Of a DNA stretch of 64,000 nt, positions 15,300-24,158 are shown piece after piece. Numbering within the stretch: position 1 is the first letter of the stretch; each line of letters opens with the position of its first letter. Location of the stretch: positions 1,335,399 to 1,399,398 of the forward strand of contig NZ_LJJC01000004.1 in NCBI RefSeq assembly GCF_001420715.1, given 5' to 3'. The notes beneath the pieces were generated by a model. That model had not been told where the DNA came from. It saw only the letters and a program-made list of their open reading frames with translations, and made no database searches. Source of the DNA: Heyndrickxia shackletonii (lineage in GTDB: Bacteria; Bacillota; Bacilli; Bacillales; Bacillaceae_C). The translations under genes and the position numbers were made by a program.

Positions 15300-16367
15300 T
15301 TATTCAACCGTACCGCTTTCTACGATTTTTACCTTTGGTACTATTTTAAACGTAACATTTTTGTAGTCCGAGTCCCACCATTTATCCCAATCGAAATGTC
15401 TTGTAACATTCTCGGCACGTTCTCCAATCCCTACGGGGTCTATTTTATGCTTTTGAAAATCCTTCAATAACGATAATGTTTCTCTTTCAATCTTTTTTTC
15501 AAATGCCTTTTCAAATTTATTCATAATCGTATTAGAAATCTTTTTCCCGGTATATTCGCGAATGATGCCTTCTATATCTATATTAATAGTGACTTCGTAA
15601 GGATTCTTTTTATTATTTACTTTAATGTTATTACTGGAGTTAATACTTCTAACCACTACTTCCTCATTATTAATTTTCACTGCCTGGTTTCCCTGACTGT
15701 GCCGATCTACTAACAGTTTAAAGAAAAACATTTTTTTAGCGGGAAGTTCCATCACCATCTTTTTTGTATTAAATAAAGCAATCCCTGTAATCTGCAGCTC
15801 ATTATTATTTACCTGCTTAATGATAGGCAAATAGGTGGTTCTTCCTTTTTCATGCAGATAGGCGCCAAATAAATGTAAATTTTGCCTTGGAACATCGAGA
15901 TACTTCATATTATGGTCAAGCAGATCTTTAATATATATACCATTACCTGTGTTTCCGTATTTACCCATTAAGAGTGTGGAAGTACTGCCGTCTACAACAG
16001 CAAGATGAATCCTCGATCCAATATTAGGATCTCTTTGAAAGGAATCAATTAAATGGAAGAAACCGCGTTTCGCCAAACTCTTCCCAAATAAAGCAACCTG
16101 CAAACTTCCTGTTACTAAAGGCTGGTCAGATTTCTTTTGCAGATTCTCCAATATTTCTCGAGTAACCTTGGATTTTGCCACCAGCACATTATTGGATACA
16201 CTTTTGTCTGGCATGTAGGTTGGATAAAGAATGGTTCCTTGAATTTTTCCATCCGTCCAATCAAAGCCTGCAGCCGTTTCAATATTTTGTTTATCGATGA
16301 TCTGCTGCTGAACACATCCGCTTAAAATAATACTTGTGAACAGACATAGGATGAAGAGTCTTTTCAT
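15300..16367 (-). CDS. Spore germination lipoprotein, Ger(x)C family
   Basis: A 355-residue GerAC/GerKC-type subunit. The N-terminus is a lipoprotein signal with lipobox LSGC (Cys18), so it is anchored outside the spore inner membrane. The C-terminal region (about 200-350) shows the Ger(x)C pattern EREYTGKKISNTIMNKFEKAF-like helix followed by VGIGERAENVTRHFDWDKWW. It is the last gene of an A-B-C receptor operon, overlapping the permease gene by four bases. C subunits are required for nutrient-receptor function, but their biochemical role is unclear. The nutrient cannot be predicted. Confidence 0.9.
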   Translation of the reverse strand: MKRLFILCLFTSIILSGCVQQQIIDKQNIETAAGFDWTDGKIQGTILYPTYMPDKSVSNNVLVAKSKVTREILENLQKKSDQPLVTGSLQVALFGKSLAKRGFFHLIDSFQRDPNIGSRIHLAVVDGSTSTLLMGKYGNTGNGIYIKDLLDHNMKYLDVPRQNLHLFGAYLHEKGRTTYLPIIKQVNNNELQITGIALFNTKKMVMELPAKKMFFFKLLVDRHSQGNQAVKINNEEVVVRSINSSNNIKVNNKKNPYEVTINIDIEGIIREYTGKKISNTIMNKFEKAFEKKIERETLSLLKDFQKHKIDPVGIGERAENVTRHFDWDKWWDSDYKNVTFKIVPKVKIVESGTVE

Positions 16368-17458
16368 GCCTTTTTTTTCACCTTCTTTACAATGGATGCC
16401 AAAAGAAAAAGAATAGGTATATAAATGAAATTAAGGATAAATCCTGTGTTGCCAGTGATGGCATTTAACAAGTTAATTTGTAAACGATTATTAAATAAAG
16501 GACAGCAAATAAGGATGATTCCGCTTAAAATCCAAACGCCATATTTTTGTTTTATTTTCATGGTTCTCTTTAGTAAACGGGTAGCACACCACAGGGATAA
16601 ACAAATATTGGGCAAAATAACCAAGCACCAATTTGCAATTCCGATATATTCGAAACGTTCCACAACCAGAAAATGGACTATTTTAAAAGTAGTTAATGTG
16701 GCCCAAATATCTTTTTGCAACTGTTCCTCCCCGTAAAATGCGAAGCAGATAATGGTCATATAAAAATAAAATAACAAAGAATAACATAATCCAAGGTGTG
16801 CCCATTTTTTTGATTTCTTTGGTTCTTTTATAAAAGGGTAATAAATCATAAGAGTTTCAAAACCCATATATGTTAGGGACATGCTTTGGGACGCTTCTAA
16901 TAATTTATTAAACGAATGATTAAAAAGTGGTAAGAAATGGCGAAAATCACCAAATGGGATCGCAGCTCCAAGTACATAAATGATATACATTGGAAGAACA
17001 AACGAAAAAAAAGAAATGCCAATTACCGTTCGGATTCCTCCGAAAATAATATAAATACATAGCAATAGATAAAGCAAAGAAAACCAAAAGGTACTTAGAT
17101 CGGGAAACATCCAAACTTGTATAACCTCGATATAGGAACGAAGAACGGTAATGGATAGTATAGAAAAATATAAGACAAAAAATATACTTAATATTTTCCC
17201 CAGCCATTTGCCAAATACAAATTGATGAACGTCGGTTAGATCTCCGTTTACCGTTTCCAGTTGTTTATACATGAATGACATCACCAGAAGGGATGCGACA
17301 CCTGCAATAATAACAGATTGCCACGAATCATAACCTGCGATCATTGCGATAATTCTTTGGAATCCAAGAGCCCCTACCCCTATCTGCATGGATATAACGG
17401 AGTAAAAAACAAAATAGGGCGAAAATTTCCGGTTTTCCGGGATGGATTGAGGCTGCAT
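16364..17458 (-). CDS. Spore germination permease, GerAB family
   Basis: A 364-residue protein with about ten transmembrane helices and the APC-superfamily fold of endospore germination permeases. The N-terminus carries SVISMQIGVGALGFQR and, further on, AGYDSWQSVIIAG, both typical of GerAB. B subunits bind the germinant (for example L-alanine in GerAB of B. subtilis). It lies 26 bases after the A subunit gene and overlaps the C subunit gene. ATG 17458 follows AGCGGAGGTC. Confidence 0.92.
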   Translation of the reverse strand: MQPQSIPENRKFSPYFVFYSVISMQIGVGALGFQRIIAMIAGYDSWQSVIIAGVASLLVMSFMYKQLETVNGDLTDVHQFVFGKWLGKILSIFFVLYFSILSITVLRSYIEVIQVWMFPDLSTFWFSLLYLLLCIYIIFGGIRTVIGISFFSFVLPMYIIYVLGAAIPFGDFRHFLPLFNHSFNKLLEASQSMSLTYMGFETLMIYYPFIKEPKKSKKWAHLGLCYSLLFYFYMTIICFAFYGEEQLQKDIWATLTTFKIVHFLVVERFEYIGIANWCLVILPNICLSLWCATRLLKRTMKIKQKYGVWILSGIILICCPLFNNRLQINLLNAITGNTGFILNFIYIPILFLLASIVKKVKKKA

Positions 17459-17484
17459 AATATGACCTCCGCTTAATATTTCAG

Positions 17485-19002
17485 CTACTCATCAATATCT
17501 TTTTTCCGTTTTCCGTCCTTTGGCGGAAAGCGAACGGTATCTTTCGTTTGCAAATAAAGCGGGCGAAGTATTTGCTTATTAAAACCTAAGCGTACAATGG
17601 TATCCTTCAAATCAGGAAATCGTAAAGGATATAAAGGTTCTAAATATGGCCTTCCTAAAGAAGTTAATCGGATTAAATGGGTTAAAAGAATGCAAAAACA
17701 AAATACAATTCCAAGTAATCCCCATAACTGCGCAAATAGTAAAAAAGGGAATCGCAGGATACGAATAGTATTACCGATTTTATAGACCGGCGTCGTAAAG
17801 GATGCCAGTGCGGCTAAGGCAATTAAAATGAGCAGAACATTACTCGTAAAGCCTGCGTCTACGGAAGCAGTTCCGATAACGATACCGCCCACGATACCGA
17901 TTGTTTGTCCGATTTTCGTTGGCAGACGTGCACCGGCCTCTCGCAAGAGCTCAATCGTGAGTTCCAGAACGAGTGCTTCTAGAATAGGTGGGAATGGCAC
18001 TCCCTGACGAGAACTAATTAACGTCGCCATCAGGTTGGTAGGAATCAAATGATAATGATAGGTTAAGGCCGCTACATACAAAGGAGTTACCAATATAGAG
18101 AATAGTACGGCAAATATCCGTAAAAGTCTGAAGAAAGTGGCCATAACCCAGTTTATATAATAATCCTCGAATGAAACGAAAAACTCAACAAGCGTTGTCG
18201 GCCCAATCAAAGCATGGGGGGAACCATCTACAATGATGACCGCTTTTCCCTGGCTTAGTACACCGGCAGCCCGATCCGGCCTTTCAGTGTCCAGAAAGGA
18301 TGGAAAGGGTGATGAATGATTATCAGATATAATTTGTTCAATAAAAGAACTATCACTAACCGCGTCAAAATCGATGGACTTCAGCCTTTGTCTGATGGTT
18401 TCCACATTTTCATTATTAGCTGTTCCATTAATATAAAGTAATACTACTTTCGTTTTGGAAAGCACCCCAACTTTATATTCTTCTAATATTAAATCCTCAA
18501 TAGGCAATCTTTTTCTTATTAAGTTTATGTTTTGGTCAATAGACTCTATGAAAGCTTCCTTTGGTCCAATAACACTAAATTCAATTTCAGGAGCACTAAC
18601 TGTCCGCGTGATTTGTTTTTGTGCGGAAATAAAAGCAAATTTACTATCTCTCTCGTGCTCTGTTCGCAGTAAAACATACCCATTATAAAGTTTTTGCTCA
18701 ATTTGACTTAAATCCGTACTTAAATGGAAATCAGCTACGGGTAGAATTTTATTAAGATCTTCTACTTTTTCAAACCATTCTTCCAATAAATACGGAAGAA
18801 CATCCTTTTGAATAATTTCCTCATCTGTTAAGGTGGAAATAAATTTTAAAGAAAAATGTAAATTTGTTCGGTGATTGAAATATTTTGCCTCTTTAATATC
18901 CTTGGATTTCGGTTGGTTATCCTGTGTAACTATTTGTTGCTGCTGCTGTTGATTGGTATTAGACGATTCCTGATTTTTCCTTCTTTTTTTAAAAAAGTCC
19001 AT
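17485..19002 (-). CDS. Spore germination protein, GerA family
   Basis: A 505-residue A subunit: a soluble N-terminal domain (about 45-270) followed by about five or six membrane helices and a basic cytosolic tail. Family signatures include GQTIGIVGGIVIGTASVDAG near residue 365 and a VDGSPHALIGPTTLVEFF stretch near 255. An unusual poly-Gln run of six lies at about residue 18. A subunits form the oligomeric ion-conducting part of germinant receptors. First gene of the operon; ATG 19002 follows a GGGGGAACGG site. Confidence 0.92.
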   Translation of the reverse strand: MDFFKKRRKNQESSNTNQQQQQQIVTQDNQPKSKDIKEAKYFNHRTNLHFSLKFISTLTDEEIIQKDVLPYLLEEWFEKVEDLNKILPVADFHLSTDLSQIEQKLYNGYVLLRTEHERDSKFAFISAQKQITRTVSAPEIEFSVIGPKEAFIESIDQNINLIRKRLPIEDLILEEYKVGVLSKTKVVLLYINGTANNENVETIRQRLKSIDFDAVSDSSFIEQIISDNHSSPFPSFLDTERPDRAAGVLSQGKAVIIVDGSPHALIGPTTLVEFFVSFEDYYINWVMATFFRLLRIFAVLFSILVTPLYVAALTYHYHLIPTNLMATLISSRQGVPFPPILEALVLELTIELLREAGARLPTKIGQTIGIVGGIVIGTASVDAGFTSNVLLILIALAALASFTTPVYKIGNTIRILRFPFLLFAQLWGLLGIVFCFCILLTHLIRLTSLGRPYLEPLYPLRFPDLKDTIVRLGFNKQILRPLYLQTKDTVRFPPKDGKRKKDIDE

Positions 19003-19245
19003 ATCCGTTCCCCCGCATTGAAAATTGGATGGCCAGTAATCTGAGGGAAAATCCAGCCATCCTATCGAACATAGTCTTTACCAATAAAAGGTGTAATATG
19101 TAAAAGAAGTGAAAAGAGTAAAAAAAGCGGGACAGGGAATTAACCAAGGAGGGAAATGGGGACATATATCCAGGTACGTGAAGAAGTAAAAAGTCCTGAG
19201 CGCCGGAAGAAACAAAGGTGGGATAAAAGAGAGTTGATAAAAAAA

Positions 19246-19266
19246 GGGGACAAGAAATTTGTCCCC
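19246..19266 (-). terminator. Terminator after the siderophore-binding protein gene
   Basis: GGGGACAA-GAAAT-TTGTCCCC forms a perfect 8-bp stem, followed on the minus strand by six T. The region 19003-19245 has no gene I can support; it contains an imperfect inverted repeat GGATGGC/GCCATCC (19027-19033 with 19056-19062). Confidence 0.7.
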
Positions 19267-19271
19267 ATGTC

Positions 19272-20243
19272 TCACTGTTTATTTAAGAAAATCTTTTCAA
19301 TATCATCGAGCATTAAGTTAGCAGCGATTACACCGCCAGCAGTATTCCAAATAACATCATTTACTTTATGAACATTTCCTGCTTTCGCAACTTTTAGGTT
19401 TTTAAAGAGAGGATCATTAATATACTCTTTTTCCAGTGATGATGCGTTTCCATCACCAGTATCATAGGTGAAATAGAACAAAATGCCCCCATCCATTGCA
19501 GGAATTCGTTCTTTTGTCAAATTACGTTCAGCAAAATCATTTACATCCTGACCTTTTGGTCTTGCAAATCCAAGTTGGTCAAAGATAACACCTGCAAAGG
19601 TATCTTTATGATAAATTCGAACATCTCCGGACATAAAACGAACAAGGGAAACTTTCATTTTTGTTTTGTCTCCAAGCTCCTTCTTTATGTCAGCAATTCT
19701 TTGATCAAATTGTTGAATAACTTCTTTTCCTTTTGCCTCTTTATTAACTGCTTTAGCATAGAGGGAGAAGTTATCTTTCCAATCACCGCGCAATGTTTCA
19801 GCAAAAACAGTAGGAGCGATGGCACTTAATTGATCATATATTTTTTCTTGGCGCATTTTATTTCCGATAATTAAATCTGGGTGCAATTTTGCGATAGCCT
19901 CTACATTCACTTGATCTTCCGTACCGACAACTTTTACACCCTTCATTTTATCTTTAATATGGTCATACCATGGATGACCGGTCCAAGATTGAACTGCTCC
20001 AACAGGTTTTATACCTAATGCAAGTAGTGCTTCTGTACCTTCGTTTGTTAAAATGACAACACGTTTTGGTGTTCCTTTTATAGTGGTTTTGCCCATAGCG
20101 TGTTCAACAGTATAGCTTTTGTCCGAAGTATTATTTGTTCCTTTACCTTTTTCACTATTACTTACGCTCTTATTTCCACAAGCAGCGAGAAGAAGTAAGG
20201 ATAATATAGCAATTATCGTAAATATGGATTTTAACTTCCGCAT
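19272..20243 (-). CDS. Iron-siderophore ABC transporter substrate-binding lipoprotein (YfiY-like)
   Basis: A 323-residue class III (FecB/FhuD-like) binding protein. Signal peptide with lipobox LAAC (Cys22). The mature domain has GTPKRVVILTNEGTEALLAL (about 57-76), GHPWYDHI (near 89), KLHPDLIIGNKMRQEKIYDQ (about 115-134) and near the end NTAGGVIAANLMLDDI. The wording fits B. subtilis YfiY, whose permeases are energised by YusV; both partner types lie next door. Divergent from the permease genes with Fur boxes in the shared region. The siderophore is not predictable, though hydroxamate or citrate-hydroxamate types are used by YfiY. Confidence 0.9.
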   Translation of the reverse strand: MRKLKSIFTIIAILSLLLLAACGNKSVSNSEKGKGTNNTSDKSYTVEHAMGKTTIKGTPKRVVILTNEGTEALLALGIKPVGAVQSWTGHPWYDHIKDKMKGVKVVGTEDQVNVEAIAKLHPDLIIGNKMRQEKIYDQLSAIAPTVFAETLRGDWKDNFSLYAKAVNKEAKGKEVIQQFDQRIADIKKELGDKTKMKVSLVRFMSGDVRIYHKDTFAGVIFDQLGFARPKGQDVNDFAERNLTKERIPAMDGGILFYFTYDTGDGNASSLEKEYINDPLFKNLKVAKAGNVHKVNDVIWNTAGGVIAANLMLDDIEKIFLNKQ

Positions 20244-20268
20244 TATCTATGTACCTCCTGAATGTGAT

Positions 20269-20283
20269 TGATAATCATTATCA
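20269..20283 (-). promoter_or_regulatory. Fur box (binding-protein side)
   Basis: TGATAATCATTATCA is a perfect 7-1-7 Fur box, 25 bases before the start of the binding-protein gene. Iron-bound Fur would repress it. Confidence 0.9.
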
Positions 20284-20333
20284 TTTATTCCTTCTTAATC
20301 ATAAAGGGAGTGGGGAGGACTGTCAATATATAA

Positions 20334-20384
20334 ATGAAAATGATTATCAAAATCATTGACTTCATGCCCAACTTTTCCTAGACT
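20334..20384 (+). promoter_or_regulatory. Fur-controlled promoter of the permease operon
   Basis: A second Fur-like site, AATGATTATCAAAATCATT (20338-20356), adjoins a -35 TTGACT (20356-20361) with 17 bases to a -10 TAGACT (20379-20384). Confidence 0.75.
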
Positions 20385-20417
20385 AGTGGTAGAGAATGAT
20401 TGAAAGGTAAAAATAAA

Positions 20418-21422
20418 ATGGTCTTAAAATATAATTGGCAGAAGTTAGTTGGAACGATTATAGCTGTCATATGTTTGGTATGCCTGATGGGGATGAGTAT
20501 TATATATGGCTATACAGATACGTCTATAAAAACAGCCATTCAGTCCTTTACACATTTTAATGGATCCAATAAGCATATTATTATCACTACCGTTCGTTTA
20601 CCAAGAGCATTTATTGCCGGTGCAGTGGGGGCATGTCTTGCCATGTCCGGTGTTATTATGCAAACACTAACGAAAAATCCATTAGCATCGCCGGGGATTC
20701 TTGGAATAAATGCTGGTGCGGGTTTTGCAGTTGTCATTGCAGTAACTATATTTAAAGTTACGAGTTTACAAGGATTTGCTTGGGTTTCCTTTGCAGGAGC
20801 TGCATTAGCTGCAATCATTGTTTATTTATTAGGGAATACAGGCAGAGAAGGATTAACTCCTATGAAGCTTACATTAGCAGGAGCTGCTATTGGTGCGTTA
20901 TTTTCCTCCTTTACACAAGGTCTACTGACATTAAATGAATCCGCGTTAGAACAAGTATTATTTTGGCTAGCAGGTTCTGTTCAAGGAAGAAAATTAGAAA
21001 TATTAACCTCCGTGCTTCCATATATGATTATTGGTTGGGGGGCAGCACTCCTCTTAGCTGGAAAAATGAATATACTGGCTATGGGAGATGATGTAGCAAA
21101 AGGGCTCGGTCTGAAAATCGGACTCGTAAAGATTGGCGCAGGTCTGATTGTTATTTTACTTGCAGGAAGTGCCGTTGCTGTTGCGGGACCAATCGGATTC
21201 ATCGGAATTGTCATTCCCCATATCGCCAGAAAAATAATAGGAATAGATCATCGCTGGTTACTCCCTTTTTCGGGACTTTTAGGAGGCATATTACTGCTTG
21301 CTGCGGATATCGCCGCCAGATACGTGATTATGCCCTCAGAGGTACCAGTTGGTGTTATGACCGCCATAATCGGTGCACCATTCTTTATTTATCTGGCAAG
21401 AAAGGGGTTAACGAGACGATGA
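20418..21422 (+). CDS. Iron-siderophore ABC transporter permease 1 (FecCD family)
   Basis: A 334-residue FecCD/BtuC-type permease with about ten helices. Signatures: VRLPRAFIAGAVGACLAMSG (about 57-76), NPLASPGILGINAGAGFAVV, GPIGFIGIVIPHIARKIIG and EVPVGVMTAIIGAPFFIYL. ATG 20418 is preferred because AAAGG precedes it by ten bases; a TTG at 20400 is in frame upstream. It corresponds to YfiZ-type permeases and overlaps the second permease gene by four bases (ATGA). Confidence 0.92.
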   Translation: MVLKYNWQKLVGTIIAVICLVCLMGMSIIYGYTDTSIKTAIQSFTHFNGSNKHIIITTVRLPRAFIAGAVGACLAMSGVIMQTLTKNPLASPGILGINAGAGFAVVIAVTIFKVTSLQGFAWVSFAGAALAAIIVYLLGNTGREGLTPMKLTLAGAAIGALFSSFTQGLLTLNESALEQVLFWLAGSVQGRKLEILTSVLPYMIIGWGAALLLAGKMNILAMGDDVAKGLGLKIGLVKIGAGLIVILLAGSAVAVAGPIGFIGIVIPHIARKIIGIDHRWLLPFSGLLGGILLLAADIAARYVIMPSEVPVGVMTAIIGAPFFIYLARKGLTRR

Positions 21423-22474
21423 GTCAATATAAAAGTATTCGTCTTTTAAAAGGGAAAATATCATTCATCCTTGACCGTCGTGCTCTCTGGATCACAGGTA
21501 CATTATTCCTTTTATTATTAATTGTATTTGTAACAAGTACTGGTTTAGGTGATATGAAAATAAATCCTTTAAGGGTTTTAAAAGTATTTTTTGGTGGAGG
21601 CAATGCTTTTGATCAATTAGTGATTACAAAATTTCGCCTTCCAAGAATTATCGTTGCATTGTTTGTTGGCATGGCCTTAGCTGTTGCTGGATCTATCTTA
21701 CAGGGAATCATTCGGAATCCACTTGCATCTCCGGATATTATCGGTATTACTGGGGGAGCAAGTGCAGCTGTAGTAGGGTTTCTAGCGATATTTAGCAATG
21801 CAGATAATATACTGACAGTTAGCATAGATTGGCTGCCTGTTGCAGCCTTCCTAGGAGCAACTGTAGTCGCTTTTTTGGTGTATTTCTTAGCTTGGAAAAA
21901 TGGTGTTTCGCCTATACGACTAGTGTTAATTGGTATTGGTGTATCTGCTGTTATGCAAGCCATTACGACAATGTTAATGCTAAAGGGTCCTATTTATAGA
22001 GCAAGTGAAGCGAATATTTGGATCACAGGTACAGTGAATGGATCCAATTGGAGTAATGTATATGTTATTGTTCCAACGGTGTTAGTACTTGTTATTATCT
22101 CGTTTATTTCAGCTAGAAGAATAAACATTCAGGAGTTAGGGGATGAACTTGCTACTGGTGTTGGAAGTCCCGTGCAAAAACAACGATTTCTGCTTTTAAT
22201 CCTAAGTACTGCATTAGTAGGTTCGGCAGTTGCCTTTGCTGGAGGAATCGGATTTGTCGGTCTAATGGCACCACATATGGCGAGAAGGTTAGTCGGTTCG
22301 AGCTTTGGTGCACTTCTTCCGACTGCTGCATGTATTGGTGGAATTCTTGTCATGCTCGCAGATTTAATAGGACGGACAATTTTTCTGCCGCTTGAAATTC
22401 CTGCAGGTGTTTTTACTGCAGCAATTGGTGCTCCTTACTTTATCTATCTATTATTTCGGGCAAAAAATGCATAA
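21419..22474 (+). CDS. Iron-siderophore ABC transporter permease 2 (FecCD family)
   Basis: A 351-residue partner permease (YfhA type) that would form the heterodimeric channel with the preceding product. Motifs: FRLPRIIVALFVGMALAVAG, NPLASPDIIGITGGASAAVV, GGIGFVGLMAPHMARRLVG and EIPAGVFTAAIGAPYFIYL. The GFVGLMAPHMARR segment is the cytosolic coupling helix that contacts the ATPase. Translationally coupled through the ATGA overlap. Confidence 0.93.
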   Translation: MSQYKSIRLLKGKISFILDRRALWITGTLFLLLLIVFVTSTGLGDMKINPLRVLKVFFGGGNAFDQLVITKFRLPRIIVALFVGMALAVAGSILQGIIRNPLASPDIIGITGGASAAVVGFLAIFSNADNILTVSIDWLPVAAFLGATVVAFLVYFLAWKNGVSPIRLVLIGIGVSAVMQAITTMLMLKGPIYRASEANIWITGTVNGSNWSNVYVIVPTVLVLVIISFISARRINIQELGDELATGVGSPVQKQRFLLLILSTALVGSAVAFAGGIGFVGLMAPHMARRLVGSSFGALLPTAACIGGILVMLADLIGRTIFLPLEIPAGVFTAAIGAPYFIYLLFRAKNA

Positions 22475-22523
22475 TGCAGGGTTGGATTAGTGGGATTTTT
22501 TAGAAAGGAAAGGAGAAAAAATT

Positions 22524-23345
22524 ATGACCGGAACAATAGAAACAAAGGCTTTAACGTTAGGATATGGTGATTCTATTATCATAAATGAATTAGATATTGC
22601 CATTCCAAAAGGTGAAATTACGGTTTTTATCGGCGGGAACGGCTGTGGGAAATCAACTCTATTAAGATCTATTGCACGGCTTTTAAAACCGGAATCGGGC
22701 TCCGTACTTTTCGAAGGGAAGGATGTCGCAAAGCTTCCGACTAAAGAAGTGGCAAAAAAACTATCGATTTTGCCTCAGACTCCCGTTGCACCTGAAGGAT
22801 TAACGGTTCTCCAGCTTGTAAAGCAAGGTCGTTTTCCTTATCAATCATGGCTAAAGCAATGGTCAGAAAAAGATGAAGAAATTGTCATGAATGCATTAAA
22901 AGTGACAAATATGGAGGAATATAAAGACCGACATGTAGATGAGCTTTCTGGTGGACAAAGACAGCGCGCGTGGATTGCGATGACATTAGCACAAGACACA
23001 GATGTTATACTGCTTGATGAACCAACAACCTATTTAGATATGACACATCAAATTGAAATCCTAGACTTACTTTTCGAATTAAACGAAAAAGAAAAACGTA
23101 CGATTGTCATGGTACTGCATGATTTAAATTTGGCATGCAGATATGCCCATAACATCGTAGCGATAAAAGACAAACAGGTTTATGTGCAAGGAAAACCAGA
23201 AACGGTTATAAGCTGTCAAATGATAAGGGATGTTTTCGAAATGGATTGTCAGGTGACAATTGATCCACTTTTTGGAACACCGTTATGCATACCATTTGGA
23301 AAAGGCCGTTGTATCTTAAAGGATGGAGCAATCAATGCTGTCTAA
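22524..23345 (+). CDS. yusV: Iron-siderophore ABC transporter ATP-binding protein YusV
   Basis: A 273-residue FecE-type ATPase. Walker A GGNGCGKST (about 38-46), Q-loop at LPQTPVAPEG, signature LSGGQRQRAWIAM (about 141-153), Walker B VILLDEPTTYLDM and H-loop VLHDLNLACRY. It closely follows B. subtilis YusV, a multi-purpose ATPase that in that species is encoded away from the yfiYZ-yfhA transporter; here ATPase and permeases are in one Fur-controlled operon. ATG 22524 follows AAAGGAAAGGAG. Confidence 0.94.
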   Translation: MTGTIETKALTLGYGDSIIINELDIAIPKGEITVFIGGNGCGKSTLLRSIARLLKPESGSVLFEGKDVAKLPTKEVAKKLSILPQTPVAPEGLTVLQLVKQGRFPYQSWLKQWSEKDEEIVMNALKVTNMEEYKDRHVDELSGGQRQRAWIAMTLAQDTDVILLDEPTTYLDMTHQIEILDLLFELNEKEKRTIVMVLHDLNLACRYAHNIVAIKDKQVYVQGKPETVISCQMIRDVFEMDCQVTIDPLFGTPLCIPFGKGRCILKDGAINAV

Positions 23346-24147
23346 TTTAACGTCTTCTGAAGTGAATGCATTATCAAAGTTCCGCTTTACGGATCAAAAG
23401 CCCAGTGAAAGAAGAAATATCGCAGTTCACGAGTTATTTGATCATACTACATTACAAGACCATCTAAATAAAATCGGTAAACAAATGGGCTCACCAACAC
23501 ATAGAGTGACCGCTTCTTTATTGACGAAAAGAATGGCTTTCTATGCAGTTATCCATTTATATACTATGAGTGTTTTGAACAAAAGGTTAAGTGTTGATAT
23601 AAAAGAAATGAGCCTAGTTGAAAAAGATGATGATTCATTGTGGTTGCCGGATTTTTATTTAGGGAATTTTATTATTAGCGAAGCATGCAAGAATCGGAAT
23701 CAGTGGAGGGAAGAAATTGTAGAAAATTTGTTTGCACACTTTTTTCACCCATTGATAGAAGCACTTAGGGAAGTAACCAGATTTTCAAAAATGGTGATGT
23801 GGGAGAATATTGCTTTATATATTTTTTGGTTGTATGAATGCCTTTTGAAGGAAGAGAAAAAGATTGAAATAAAACAAAGAATAGAAGATGATTTTTGTTT
23901 TATTATACAGAAAGCAGAAGGCACATTATTTGGCCCTTATTTACAAAATCCACTGACTAGATTTGATCGTGAAAAAATATACCGGGAAGAATTCAATGAG
24001 TGGATTCGTGTACGAAAAACTTGCTGTTTATCCAATTTGTTAGATGCTAAAGATGGAAAACGATGTGCAACATGCCCGAATGGGTGCAATATGTCGCCAT
24101 TTAAAAGGGAAAAAGGGACAGGTCCTACGTCCCAATATAAGGAGTAG
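23335..24147 (+). CDS. FhuF-like (2Fe-2S) ferric-siderophore reductase
   Basis: A 270-residue protein ending in a cysteine cluster, TCCLSNLLDAKDGKRCATCP, that resembles the C-terminal [2Fe-2S] site of FhuF (two adjacent Cys, then Cys-x2-Cys). Spacing from CC to the first following Cys is 12 residues, longer than the ten of E. coli FhuF, and a further Cys follows (PNGC). The rest is helical, like the IucA/FhuF-type domain. It would reduce Fe(III)-siderophore in the cytosol to release iron. ATG 23335 lies after GATGGAG and overlaps the yusV end by 11 bases. An earlier ATG at 23323 lacks ribosome-site spacing. Confidence 0.75.
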   Translation: MLSNLTSSEVNALSKFRFTDQKPSERRNIAVHELFDHTTLQDHLNKIGKQMGSPTHRVTASLLTKRMAFYAVIHLYTMSVLNKRLSVDIKEMSLVEKDDDSLWLPDFYLGNFIISEACKNRNQWREEIVENLFAHFFHPLIEALREVTRFSKMVMWENIALYIFWLYECLLKEEKKIEIKQRIEDDFCFIIQKAEGTLFGPYLQNPLTRFDREKIYREEFNEWIRVRKTCCLSNLLDAKDGKRCATCPNGCNMSPFKREKGTGPTSQYKE

Positions 24148-24158
24148 GATCCATCCCA

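Noticed and set aside
19078-19275. Minus-strand ORF between the ger operon and the siderophore-binding gene
   Set aside because: Hydrophobic, Phe-rich shadow crossing a terminator hairpin; no ribosome site.
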